DNA of 64,000 nt. It comes from UKL13-2 sp044228625 (GTDB taxonomy: Bacteria > Pseudomonadota > Gammaproteobacteria > Burkholderiales > Usitatibacteraceae). Below are positions 8,929 through 18,100 of this stretch, one piece after another. Position 1 is the stretch's first letter. The number at the start of each line of letters is the position of its first letter. The notes under the pieces are model-generated. The model was not told the origin of the DNA. It made no database searches and was given only the letters and a program-made list of their open reading frames with translations. The DNA is taken from NCBI GenBank assembly GCA_044228625.1, contig JBGAUM010000004.1, positions 1 to 64,000 on the forward strand, read 5' to 3'. Made by a program: the position numbers and the translations under genes.

Positions 8929-10215
8929 ATGTCGGCCGATTTCGAAAAACTTCTGGGCCACCTGTCCTCCACTCAGGGCGTCGTGGAATTGGCGGTGATC
9001 GGCGCCGGCTTTGCAGCAGCCTGGCTGCTTTCCCAACCCCTCAAAAGCAAGTTACCCGCAAACCTGCAACCGGGGGCACTCAAAATCGGCGCCGGCAGTC
9101 TGCACCGAATTGCCTTTCCGCTCGCCGCCCTCATTGCAGTTTGGATCGCGCGCTTCGCGTTGGCCAAGTGGCAGCCCGTGCCCATACTCAATGTGGCTGT
9201 TCCGCTCATTGCCACGTTTGCTGCGCTGCGCCTCGCGATCTATTTGCTGCGCCATGCCCTGCCCCCAAGCGCCGCCTTGAAAGCTTCAGAACGCCTGATT
9301 TTTTACGCGCTTTGGGGTGCCGTTGCCTTGCATTTGACCGGCGTGCTGCCCGAGGTCAAGGGGGCGCTGGAGGACGTGAGTTTTACGGCCAACAAGCAAA
9401 AGATCACCCTTTTCATGATCTTGCAAGGCATGTTTTGGGCCACGGTCACCATTTTTGCAGCGCTCTCACTTTCGCGAATTGTTGAACAACGGTTGATGTC
9501 TGCGACGGCGCTCGACCTATCGATGCGCGTTTTTGCGAGCAAGATGATCCGCGCGCTCGCGGTGGTTATCGGCGTCCTGATCGCTTTGCCCATTGTCGGA
9601 ATTGATGTCACTGTCCTCTCTGTCTTTGGGGGCGCCTTGGGCGTTGGGCTGGGACTGGGCATGCAAAAAATTGCCAGCAACTACGTGTCGGGCTTTGCCA
9701 TTCTCTTGGATCGTTCGATCCGGCCCGGGGATTTGGTCACCATTGCTGATCGCCATGGAATCGTCACGGACATCAAGACGCGTTACACCGTAGTCAAGAG
9801 CCCGGATGGAACTGAAGCGATCATTCCCAATGACACGGTCGCCACGACGACCGTTCTAAATCATTCGAACGCGGGGCGTGCGGTATTGGTGAAACTGCCC
9901 TTTGCATTGGCTCATGGCACAGATGTCCGCAAAGCCCTTGCACTGGCTACGGGTTGCGGGGCACGCCAACCCAGAGCCCTGAAGGAGCCAAGTCCGAGTT
10001 CACTCATCACCAAACTATCGGAAACGGCGATCGAGGCCGAATTGGGGGTCTGGATCGCCGATGCAGATCAAGGATCAGGCGGGCTGAAATCTGCCATTTA
10101 TGAAGACCTACTCAGAGTTTTCGACGAAAATAAGATACAAATCGCGAGAAATATGAGCACTTTGCAGGCAATTGGCTCATCTGAAATTTCACCAAAACCT
10201 AGTGGAAGCGCCTAG
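8929..10215 (+). CDS. MscS family mechanosensitive channel
   Basis: A 428-residue inner-membrane protein with about five to six predicted helices before the MscS core. The pore-lining helix region shows the family Gly/Ala pattern (VLSVFGGALGVGLGLGMQKIASNYVSGFAILLD, about 222-254), followed by the beta domain RPGDLVTIADRHGIVTDIKTRYTVV and NDTVATTTVLNHS. The extra N-terminal helices make it larger than E. coli MscS (286 residues). It probably acts as an osmotic release valve. A 12-base palindrome overlaps the stop codon (10208-10219). Confidence 0.9.
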   Translation: MSADFEKLLGHLSSTQGVVELAVIGAGFAAAWLLSQPLKSKLPANLQPGALKIGAGSLHRIAFPLAALIAVWIARFALAKWQPVPILNVAVPLIATFAALRLAIYLLRHALPPSAALKASERLIFYALWGAVALHLTGVLPEVKGALEDVSFTANKQKITLFMILQGMFWATVTIFAALSLSRIVEQRLMSATALDLSMRVFASKMIRALAVVIGVLIALPIVGIDVTVLSVFGGALGVGLGLGMQKIASNYVSGFAILLDRSIRPGDLVTIADRHGIVTDIKTRYTVVKSPDGTEAIIPNDTVATTTVLNHSNAGRAVLVKLPFALAHGTDVRKALALATGCGARQPRALKEPSPSSLITKLSETAIEAELGVWIADADQGSGGLKSAIYEDLLRVFDENKIQIARNMSTLQAIGSSEISPKPSGSA

Positions 10216-10287
10216 GCGCCATTTTGCGCCACAAGTTAGAATTAAGTCTCTTGCCCCGTTAGAGGGCAGCTTTCGGAGCACACTCTC

Positions 10288-11505
10288 GTGACCTTCACAG
10301 AATTTTTGAGCACTGCCGCGAACGGCTTGGTTAATTTGCCGTGGTGGGGCTACCTCGTGGTCTTGTTCGTACTGACCCACATCACCATTGCAGCAGTCAC
10401 CATTTTTCTTCACCGATCACAAGCACATCGCGGCGTCGACCTTCATCCAGCGATCAACCACTTTTTCCGCTTTTGGCTTTGGTTGACGACTGGTATGGTC
10501 ACCAAGGAATGGGTGGCCATTCATCGCAAACACCACGCCAAGTGTGAGACCGAGGAAGATCCACACAGCCCGATGGTCTACGGGATCAAAAAGGTGCTGG
10601 CCGAAGGTGCAGAACTGTACAAGCTTGAAGCCAAGAATGCCGAGACGCTGGAAAAATACGGCACCGGCACCCCTGACGACTGGATGGAGCGGAATGTTTA
10701 TTCGCGCTTCTCTTGGCAGGGTGTCGGCATCATGCTGTTGGTGAATCTGATGTTATTCGGCCCGATCGGCGCCGCCATCTGGGCCGCCCAAATGGCCTGG
10801 ATTCCCATCCATGCAGCTGGAATCATCAATGGCATTGGTCACTATTGGGGATACCGTCACTTCTCGGTGAACGATACCTCTACCAATATCGTGCCCATCG
10901 CGTTCTGGATTGGCGGCGAAGAACTGCACAACAATCACCACGCATTTCCGACCTCGGCACGTTTCTCAATGCGTTGGTACGAATTTGACTTGGGCTGGAT
11001 GTATATCCGAATCCTCTCCGCCTTGAAGCTGGCAAAGGTAAAAAAGATTGCGCCGCGCCCCCGATTCGACTGGAACAAAGGAAACATCGACGCCGAGACC
11101 GTACAGGCTGTGATTGCCCATCGTTATGAAATCGTCACCAAATATGTGAAGGCCTTGAAAGCCACGTGTCACGAGGAAGTCGCCAGGATCCGCGCCAGCG
11201 GTCATGCCTCCCATTTGTCGATCATGCGGGAAGGCAAAGCCCTTCGGAGTCTCAAACATTGGATGCGGAGCGACGCGGACCAGTTGAGCGACGAGAGTCG
11301 TGCCTCGCTCAGCGAAACGCTTTCGCACAGCAAGGTGCTGGAAAACCTCTATACCCTGCGATTGGACTTGGCGAAGATTTGGGAGCGTTCCACCCTCTCA
11401 AAGGAAGAACTCGTCGCCAAGCTCGACGAATGGTGCAAGCGCGCCGAAGCGACGGGCATTGCCCAGCTGCAGCAATTCACGCGGCAGTTGCGCAGCTACG
11501 CTTGA
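10288..11505 (+). CDS. acyl-lipid/acyl-CoA fatty acid desaturase (DesA/DesC type) with long C-terminal extension
   Basis: A di-iron membrane desaturase likely making unsaturated acyl chains for membrane fluidity. The three histidine boxes are clear: HRSQAH (His42, 47), HRKHH (79, 82, 83) and HNNHH (214, 217, 218), with hydrophobic helices around 20-40, 55-70 and 145-180. Translation begins at GTG 10288 behind CGGAG. After residue about 265 comes a roughly 135-residue charged helical extension, absent from minimal delta-9 desaturases. From memory, some betaproteobacterial desaturases share it. A bidirectional terminator follows. Confidence 0.88.
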   Translation: MTFTEFLSTAANGLVNLPWWGYLVVLFVLTHITIAAVTIFLHRSQAHRGVDLHPAINHFFRFWLWLTTGMVTKEWVAIHRKHHAKCETEEDPHSPMVYGIKKVLAEGAELYKLEAKNAETLEKYGTGTPDDWMERNVYSRFSWQGVGIMLLVNLMLFGPIGAAIWAAQMAWIPIHAAGIINGIGHYWGYRHFSVNDTSTNIVPIAFWIGGEELHNNHHAFPTSARFSMRWYEFDLGWMYIRILSALKLAKVKKIAPRPRFDWNKGNIDAETVQAVIAHRYEIVTKYVKALKATCHEEVARIRASGHASHLSIMREGKALRSLKHWMRSDADQLSDESRASLSETLSHSKVLENLYTLRLDLAKIWERSTLSKEELVAKLDEWCKRAEATGIAQLQQFTRQLRSYA

Positions 11506-11525
11506 TGTCTGGCGCCATGTAAAAC

Positions 11526-11553
11526 AAAAAGCCCGGCGATGCCGGGCTTTTTT
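11526..11553. terminator. bidirectional intrinsic terminator
   Basis: A GCCCGGC / GCCGGGC stem (11531-11537 with 11541-11547) has a GAT loop, six T on the right and five A on the left. It can terminate the rightward desaturase gene and the leftward rpmB-rpmG transcript. Confidence 0.9.
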
Positions 11554-11574
11554 CCTGCCTGAAACTCAAACCGC

Positions 11575-11730
11575 TTACTTGAGCTTGGTTTCCTTGTAGG
11601 CAACGTGCTTGCGAGCCTTGGGATCAAATTTCATGATCTCCATCTTTTCAGGCATCGTCTTCTTGTTCTTGGTGGTGGTGTAGAAGTGACCGGTGCCGGC
11701 CGTCGATTCAAGTTTGATCTTTTCACGCAT
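11575..11730 (-). CDS. rpmG: 50S ribosomal protein bL33
   Basis: Small large-subunit protein of 51 residues, MREKIKLES to ETKLK, the normal bL33 length. The start is the ATG at 11730; longer upstream in-frame sequence is not part of the family. It lacks the paired cysteines of zinc-binding bL33, so it is the C-minus form. It lies 10 bases behind rpmB, the usual proteobacterial rpmB-rpmG pair. Confidence 0.96.
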   Translation of the reverse strand: MREKIKLESTAGTGHFYTTTKNKKTMPEKMEIMKFDPKARKHVAYKETKLK

Positions 11731-11740
11731 GTCGGTCTCC

Positions 11741-11977
11741 TTACACTTCCACGCCTTGTGCTCGCAGATCCGCGAGCACAGCGTCAATTCCGTTCTTGTC
11801 GATCGTCCGCAGGCCGGCGTTGGTCAGGCGCAAACGCACCCACCGGTTCTCAGATTCGACCCAGAAACGGCGATATTGCAGGTTCGGAAGGAACCGGCGC
11901 TTGGTTTTGTTATTTGCGTGGGAAACATGGTTGCCGACCATCGGCCCTTTTCCCGTCACTTGGCAAACGCGTGCCAT
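11741..11977 (-). CDS. rpmB: 50S ribosomal protein bL28
   Basis: 78-residue large-subunit protein starting MARVCQVTGKGPMVGNHVSHANN, with the conserved TKRRFLPNLQ segment. The ATG at 11977 is the standard start. It is the first gene of the rpmB-rpmG operon, with a promoter about 110 bases upstream. Confidence 0.97.
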   Translation of the reverse strand: MARVCQVTGKGPMVGNHVSHANNKTKRRFLPNLQYRRFWVESENRWVRLRLTNAGLRTIDKNGIDAVLADLRAQGVEV

Positions 11978-12086
11978 GAAACACCTCATTTATCTGATTG
12001 AACATCGGGCCGAAACTACCGGCTCCATTTGGATTTGATATCTCGGCTACAGAGCCCAAGCAAGCAAGGCTTCTGGAGAGCCAAAG

Positions 12087-12116
12087 ATTATAACCAAAAA
12101 CAAGGACTTAGCGCAA
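12087..12116 (-). promoter_or_regulatory. sigma70-like promoter for rpmB-rpmG
   Basis: On the minus strand a perfect TATAAT (12092-12087) lies 18 bases after TTGCGC (12116-12111). Initiation near 12080 would give an rpmB leader of roughly 100 bases. The -35 is weak and the -10 strong. Confidence 0.6.
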
Positions 12117-12124
12117 GTCGCCGC

Positions 12125-12802
12125 CTACCCCAAAAGCCCCTGCTCCGCAAACGACACCGATGCACCTGGGGCCACGACAAAATGATCGAGGACTCTTACG
12201 TCGATCATCGCCAACGCATCCGCAAGGGCCCGAGTCAATGACCGATCGGCGGCGGAGGGCTGGGGCTCGCCGGATGGGTGGTTATGCGCGAAGATCACAG
12301 AGCCCGCATTGTGATGAATTGCACGTTTGATGACTTCACGGGGATACACACTGGTCTGGGTCAAGGTGCCGCGGAACATTTCTTCGACTGTGATCACGCG
12401 ATGCTGGGCGGTGAGAAACACCACCACAAAGACCTCGTGCGGCAACCGTGCCAGTGTCAGCCGCAAATAGTCCCTCACAGCGCCGGGCGAACTAAGTAAA
12501 TCGGCCTCCTTGAGCGTTTCGTTCATCGCGCGCCGGGCCATTTCCATGACCGCTTGCAGTTGGACATATTTGGCCTCGCCCATGCCGTGAATGGCACATA
12601 ACTCGGATTGGGAGGCGGAAAACAACTTTCCCAGGCTACCGGTCGAAGCCAGGACGTCACGCGCCAAATCGACGGCACTCTTTCCCACGACGCCGACACG
12701 CAGGAATATTGCAAGCAATTCCGCATCGGAAAGCGACTGGGCACCTTGCCCAAGCAAACGCTCCCTGGGCCGCTCTTCCTTTGGCCACGCTGTAATGGTC
12801 AT
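12125..12802 (-). CDS. radC: RadC family JAMM/MPN-domain protein
   Basis: A 225-residue protein starting MTITAWPKEERPRERLL at ATG 12802, behind GGGGAACAC. It has the RadC layout: an N-terminal helix-hairpin-helix-like part (about 15-85, SDAELLAIFLRVG, AIHGMGEAKY) and a C-terminal JAMM metal-binding domain with HNHPSGEPQPSAADRSLT. The name is historical, and a role in recombinational repair is not supported in E. coli. It is divergent from coaBC with only 34 bases between starts. Confidence 0.93.
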   Translation of the reverse strand: MTITAWPKEERPRERLLGQGAQSLSDAELLAIFLRVGVVGKSAVDLARDVLASTGSLGKLFSASQSELCAIHGMGEAKYVQLQAVMEMARRAMNETLKEADLLSSPGAVRDYLRLTLARLPHEVFVVVFLTAQHRVITVEEMFRGTLTQTSVYPREVIKRAIHHNAGSVIFAHNHPSGEPQPSAADRSLTRALADALAMIDVRVLDHFVVAPGASVSFAEQGLLG

Positions 12803-12836
12803 GTGTTCCCCTTTTTTCCCTGTGTAGAATGCGCCG

Positions 12837-14099
12837 ATGTCAAATAACCCGGCCTCGAGTTTCCCGCGTATCGTCCTTGGCATTACCGGCGGCATTGCTG
12901 CTTACAAATGTGCGGAATTGGTGCGTCTCGCCAAAAAGGCCGGTATCGAAGTCCAAGTCGTGCTGACTGAAGCAGGCTCCAAGTTCATTACGGCGACTAC
13001 CCTGCAGGCGGTGTCCGGCAATGCGGTCTTTCAGGATGCATGGGATACCCGGATTGCGAACAAGATGCCGCACATCGAGCTTTCACGAGGCGCATCTGCC
13101 ATCCTGATTGCTCCCGCCAGCGCAGATTTCCTGGCCAAACTGGCTCAAGGCCACGCCAACGACTTGCTTTCAACGCTTTGCCTTGCCCGGCAGCCGACGT
13201 GTCCGCTCATGATCGCGCCGGCGATGAACCGCGAAATGTGGGAAAAACCCGCCACCCAAAGAAATGTTGAACAGTTGAAAAGAGACGGCGTCCGGTTCAT
13301 TGGACCGGATGAGGGGGACCAAGCCTGTGGAGAATCCGGCCTAGGACGAATGGTCGAGCCGTCAGAAATTCTGGCCCCACTGCTATCAACATTGCGAGCT
13401 GCTTTTGAGCAGCCGCTCTCGTCAAAACCTTTGCGCGTATTGGTTACTGCCGGCCCGACGGTAGAGGCCATTGATCCCGTCCGGGTCATCACCAATCGCA
13501 GTTCAGGAAAAATGGGCTATGCCCTTGTTCAAAACTTGGCCGACCGCGGCGCCCATGTCACCTTGGTCAGCGGCCCCGTGGAACTCCCCCCCCCCTCCTG
13601 CACAAAATTTGTCCCGATTACCTCAGCCAAGGACATGTTTGATGCAGTTAGGGCAAATTTAGACGACGTTGAACTATTTTTTGCTGTGGCAGCAGTTGCG
13701 GATTACACGCCTAAGCGAACGCAGGTGGAAAAAATCAAGAAGTCCGCATCCAACCTTAGGATTGAGTTAGTGCCCACCCAGGATATTTTGGCTTGGGTTG
13801 CAGCACGTCCCGACCCTCCGTTCTGTGTCGGATTTGCTGCCGAGAGCAATAACATCGAGGAATTCGCTTCTAAAAAGCGGGAAAAAAAGAAAATTCCGGT
13901 CATCGTTGCAAATCACGCGAACTCCGCGATCGGGTCCAATGAGAACCAAGTGACCATTATTGATGAGAGCGGACGCCATCCAATTCCGCGCGGGCTCAAG
14001 TCAGATATTGCCGGTAAAATCGTCGATCATGTACTTAAGATCTATGAAAATCTTCCAAAATCAAAAAAATCAAGCGGAAAATCAAAAATCTCCCGCTGA
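12837..14099 (+). CDS. coaBC: bifunctional phosphopantothenoylcysteine decarboxylase / phosphopantothenate-cysteine ligase CoaBC
   Basis: Makes 4'-phosphopantetheine in CoA synthesis. The N-terminal FMN-dependent CoaC half (about 1-190) shows GITGGIAAYK, ILIAPASADFLAKLA, the APAMNREMW active-site motif and CGESGLGRM with the catalytic Cys. The CoaB half (about 195-405) has VTAGPTVEAIDPVRVITNRSSGKMG and AAVADY, then KIKKS. The length of 420 residues is normal. The gene carries a run of ten C at 13586-13595 encoding ELPPPS, and the frame stays open across it. dut follows five bases later. Confidence 0.96.
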   Translation: MSNNPASSFPRIVLGITGGIAAYKCAELVRLAKKAGIEVQVVLTEAGSKFITATTLQAVSGNAVFQDAWDTRIANKMPHIELSRGASAILIAPASADFLAKLAQGHANDLLSTLCLARQPTCPLMIAPAMNREMWEKPATQRNVEQLKRDGVRFIGPDEGDQACGESGLGRMVEPSEILAPLLSTLRAAFEQPLSSKPLRVLVTAGPTVEAIDPVRVITNRSSGKMGYALVQNLADRGAHVTLVSGPVELPPPSCTKFVPITSAKDMFDAVRANLDDVELFFAVAAVADYTPKRTQVEKIKKSASNLRIELVPTQDILAWVAARPDPPFCVGFAAESNNIEEFASKKREKKKIPVIVANHANSAIGSNENQVTIIDESGRHPIPRGLKSDIAGKIVDHVLKIYENLPKSKKSSGKSKISR

Positions 14100-14104
14100 T
14101 CGAC

Positions 14105-14554
14105 ATGCGAACCCTCGACATTCAGATTTTGGACCCGCGACTCGCCAGCCAGTTGCCTCATTACGCGACTACAGGGTCTGCGGGGTTGGACCTTCGTGCC
14201 TGCATAGAAGCACCCATCAGCCTGCTTCCAGGTGAGACAACGCTGGTTCCCGCAGGGATGGCGATTCACCTCTCCGATCCGGGCCTGGCGGCGATCGTCT
14301 TGCCGCGCTCCGGGCTAGGCCATAAGCACGGAATTGTGCTCGGCAATCTCGTCGGACTGATTGACTCAGACTATCAAGGCCAAATCTTTGTCTCGGTTTG
14401 GAATCGTGGCAAAGTGGAATTCACCATCGAACCGCTGGAAAGAATTGCCCAGCTGGTCGTGGTCCCGGTGGTCCAGGTTCAACTGAATGTGGTTGAGGAT
14501 TTTTCGGCCTCGCAACGTGGTGCCGGCGGGTTTGGCAGTACCGGCAAGTCATGA
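14105..14554 (+). CDS. dut: dUTP diphosphatase
   Basis: Hydrolyses dUTP to dUMP and pyrophosphate, limiting uracil in DNA and feeding thymidylate synthesis. The 149-residue trimeric-type enzyme shows AGLDLRAC, LPRSGLGHKHGIVLGN, GLIDSDYQGQ and the flexible C-terminal GAGGFGSTG motif. Coupling to coaBC (5-base gap) is the usual gammaproteobacterial and betaproteobacterial arrangement. Confidence 0.97.
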   Translation: MRTLDIQILDPRLASQLPHYATTGSAGLDLRACIEAPISLLPGETTLVPAGMAIHLSDPGLAAIVLPRSGLGHKHGIVLGNLVGLIDSDYQGQIFVSVWNRGKVEFTIEPLERIAQLVVVPVVQVQLNVVEDFSASQRGAGGFGSTGKS

Positions 14555-14625
14555 CACTTGCCATCCGGCGTCGCAGTTGGTGCGTTGTATTTCAATTATT
14601 TCCAGGCCAATCCCCAAAGATACAT

Positions 14626-15087
14626 ATGCTTGCCCAATTCCTGAAAATCGCGATCGCTTTCGCGATGCTGTCATTCCCGCTCGCAACGCACGCCAAGGAG
14701 CCGCAGAAAGGCCTGCCGACGATGACGATCTCGGTGGGCGGGCAAACCGTTCGCGTCGACGTGGCCATGACCGATGCGACACGCGAAAAAGGTCTCATGT
14801 TTCGCGAGAAGATGGGCAAGAACGAAGGCATGCTGTTCGTGTTTTCGTACTTGGGCTATCACGCCATGTGGATGCGCAATACGCCGCTACCCCTGAGCGT
14901 GGCATTCATGGACGACGCTGGAAAGATTCTTTCGATTCACGACATGGAACCGTTCTCTGACGCCTTCCACCAATCCGCAGGTCCGGCCCGTTTTGCGTTG
15001 GAGATGAACAAAGGTTGGTTTGCTGCTCACCGCCTTAAACCGGGCGATTCGATCAAGGGCTTGGAAAAAGCGCCAAAGCCGCAATAG
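14626..15087 (+). CDS. exported DUF192 domain protein
   Basis: A 153-residue protein beginning at ATG 14626 with a signal peptide (about 1-22, ending in ATHAKE). A longer frame from 14551 overlaps dut and hides the signal, so it was not chosen. The mature DUF192 domain shows DATREKGLMFREKMGKNEGMLF, the WMRNTPLPLSVAFMD core and FALEMNKGWF. The family has no settled function. Convergent with the helicase gene, 67 bases apart. Confidence 0.85.
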   Translation: MLAQFLKIAIAFAMLSFPLATHAKEPQKGLPTMTISVGGQTVRVDVAMTDATREKGLMFREKMGKNEGMLFVFSYLGYHAMWMRNTPLPLSVAFMDDAGKILSIHDMEPFSDAFHQSAGPARFALEMNKGWFAAHRLKPGDSIKGLEKAPKPQ

Positions 15088-15154
15088 CCATAGATTTCGG
15101 CCTCTTGTTGACGGCCTTCGGGCAGGTGCGGTACGGAGCACTTGGCCCTTGGGT

Positions 15155-18100
15155 TCAAGGCGCGGACCAACGCCACTCGCGCCAGCCACCCATCGCCGGG
15201 AAATAGAGACCCAGCATGATCGGCCAGTGCGGATTTCCACCGGACGGTTCCAGTGAGGAGACCAGTGCCGCATATCCTTCAAGCTGTGCACGGTATCGTT
15301 CACGCTCATTGTCAAGAAATGCTTCGAGGTCACCCCCTTCGTGCGTTCCCGACTTGAAATCGATGATCCAGCGTGTGCCTGACAGGTCGACAAAGCTCCG
15401 GTCAATGGCACAGTGAACGATTCGTCCGGCGCGAACGCCGGACAGTCGCCATTCGGATCTCGCATGATCATGCAAACCCAAAATCCATTGCCCGCGCGGA
15501 TCGGACAAGGTCCGCATCAGCGCAACCATTGTGCGTTCACCCGCTGCGGCAACTTCCGACTCCGCCACACCGCGCTCCAGCAGCGCACGCGCTATGCGTT
15601 GTGACTCACTTGGCAATCGGCTGAGCGGCCATTGGGCAAGCCCATCCTCGGCGATTCGCTGTAGCCACAGGTGCACCACACTTCCAGTATGGCGTGCGGT
15701 TTCCCCCGCCCACTCAAACTCGGCTCGCCCGGAGGGGATTGCGGTGATGTTGGCCGGCGCTGAAGGACATGCGGACTCGAACACCGGTAGTGAGGCATCA
15801 GGGGACAACCGGCGCAATGGGTGGTCAATTTGCACATCGCGGCGCGTAACGGCGGGCGTAGCTGCAACCATTGCCGTTTGCGCACAATCAAAGTGCTTCG
15901 CAACTGCCGGCCACAGGATGCCCAGCAATGAATCCTGCGAGGGTTCGGCGGCCGATTCGGCACCGTCAAGATTCTTGCAGTGGACAGCACCGATCAAGTG
16001 CAGGGTGCGCCGCGCTCGTGTCGCAGCCACATAGAGAAGACGCACGTCTTCTTCACGACGCCGCTCCTTCTCTAACGCTTGCACATACCGATAGGTGGCA
16101 TCATCTCCATCGTCCCCACCGGCCTCTCGGATGGGCGCCATTAACAATTGGGGCACGCCTGTTTGATGGTCGGGTTCCTCGTGCCACACCATCAATCGCC
16201 TTGGGTCGCCGCGCGTTCGTCGATGCAAACCTGGGAGGATGACAGTGTCGAATTCAAGGCCCTTTGATTTGTGGATGGTCATCAATTCCACACGGGCCTC
16301 TTCGGACGAATTCGCGTACAGGCGTTCAATCGCACGATCGAGCAGCGAAAAATCTTCAATCGAATATCCGCCGGTTTGCCTTTGTGCTTCCTCTTCAATG
16401 ACGTTCAGGGCCAATGCAGCATCCTCGGGTGATGATTTGTCATCCAGGCATGCCGGCCCCAAGAGGGAGAGCCACAAAGGCTCGAGCCAATTCCGCAATG
16501 GGGTGCGATGAACGCATTCACGCACGACTGTCACCTGCTTGCAAAACCACGCCAGTCGCGTTTGCACTTGTGGGGCCAACTGCCCTGTACGCTCTGAATC
16601 ATTCAGGATTTCCCAGATGCTGCGTGGGTCGGGGGCAAGCTCACCGTCTGCTGCGCGATCGCCTGCGACCAGCATGGCCAATTCGGCGGACGTCAGCGCG
16701 ACCCAAGGAGCGCGCAACAAGGCGAGCCATGATGCGCGATCGGCCGGATGGAGAATCGCGCGGACCAGTGCGACAAGGTCCAGCACGACGCTACGTGCGC
16801 CCAGTGGATCCAAGTCCACGGCCTTGAACGCAATGCCGGCACACTTGAGCGCTGGAACAATCTCCGCCAGGTGGGTTCGACTTCGCACAAGAATGGCGAC
16901 CCGTCCCGCAGATTCCTCGGCCAAAGCCTCGAGTACCAACCGCACGACGAGCGTTGCCTCTTCCGTTCCTTGGCTCATCTCCTCGTCTTCAAGCGCCTCA
17001 GCAGGCGTTGCGGCACCTTGAACGCCCCTCAAAATCTGGGCATGTACTGCGACCCTCCCCGCCGAGGACGCCCCGATGCATGCCTGGCTCGCGGCAAAGG
17101 GCACCTTATTCAGATCGTCATGGCTGACGTCGGGGAGGATGCGTGCAAACGTTTGGTTCACCCAGTCGATCACCTGATTGGACGAGCGGAAGTTGACCTT
17201 CAATCCCAAAGGCTTCAAAGGTACGCCGCCAACCCCGTTTCGCATCGCACGCAAGTACAACCCCACTTCCGCGCTGCGAAAACGGTAGATCGATTGCATG
17301 GGGTCGCCCACTGCAAAAAAAGTGCGCCCATCACCCGGAGTCCATCCCCGGACCAGCTTTTCCAAGAGCTCGAATTGTGCAATCGACGTATCCTGAAATT
17401 CGTCGATCAGCAAATGACGAATCCGGTAATCGAGCGCCAGTGCCAAGTCGGTTGGCCCATCATCCGGGCCCAGCGCCCGCAATGCTGATTGCGAGATTTC
17501 CGCGAAATCGCATTGTCCTCGCTGGGCAAAGGTGTGCCACAAGATGGCTGTCGCCACCGGCAAAAGGGCGGTGATGGCATTCAAGACCCGCCAATCAGCG
17601 TCGCGGTACGCGGAATCCGGCAGACCTCTCAATTCCGCCAATGATTCAACCACTCGAGCCGGCAACAACGAAATGCGATCCAGCAATTCCTTCATGCGCG
17701 TCTTCCAGGCGCCATATTCGGCCTTCTGCGCGGGCGTCTCGCCAATCGGAAAGCCAGACCGCGCATTGATGCCGGCGGGCTTCCGCAGATCGCCGGAATC
17801 GGTCAACAACAGCGTGGCAATCATTTGCCAATACACTAATGCGTCCTCCGAGTCGCTTGGCCATGATTCAGGGAGGGCTTCACGCCAAACTCCAGATCTG
17901 GCGAGGGATTCCGGCCGCAATGGCCTGGAAAAGCGCACCAGTTCTAGGGTTTCCTCCCGTTCCGCAACCGGAAAATTTTGTGCAGCCTTCGCCATTGCGC
18001 GTCGCCGCACGCGCTTCATCGCGGCCTCTAGTGCTGTGCGATTGTCAGAGCCATGCAAATGTCGCAACCACTTCTCGCGGGATGCAAGCATGTCGGCAAC

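Noticed and set aside
10208..10219. GCGCCTAGGCGC palindrome at the MscS stop
   Set aside because: No loop and a very short T run; probably chance and not a terminator.
15100..15154. Possible hairpin between the DUF192 gene and the helicase gene
   Set aside because: GGCC pairs are short and no T tract follows.
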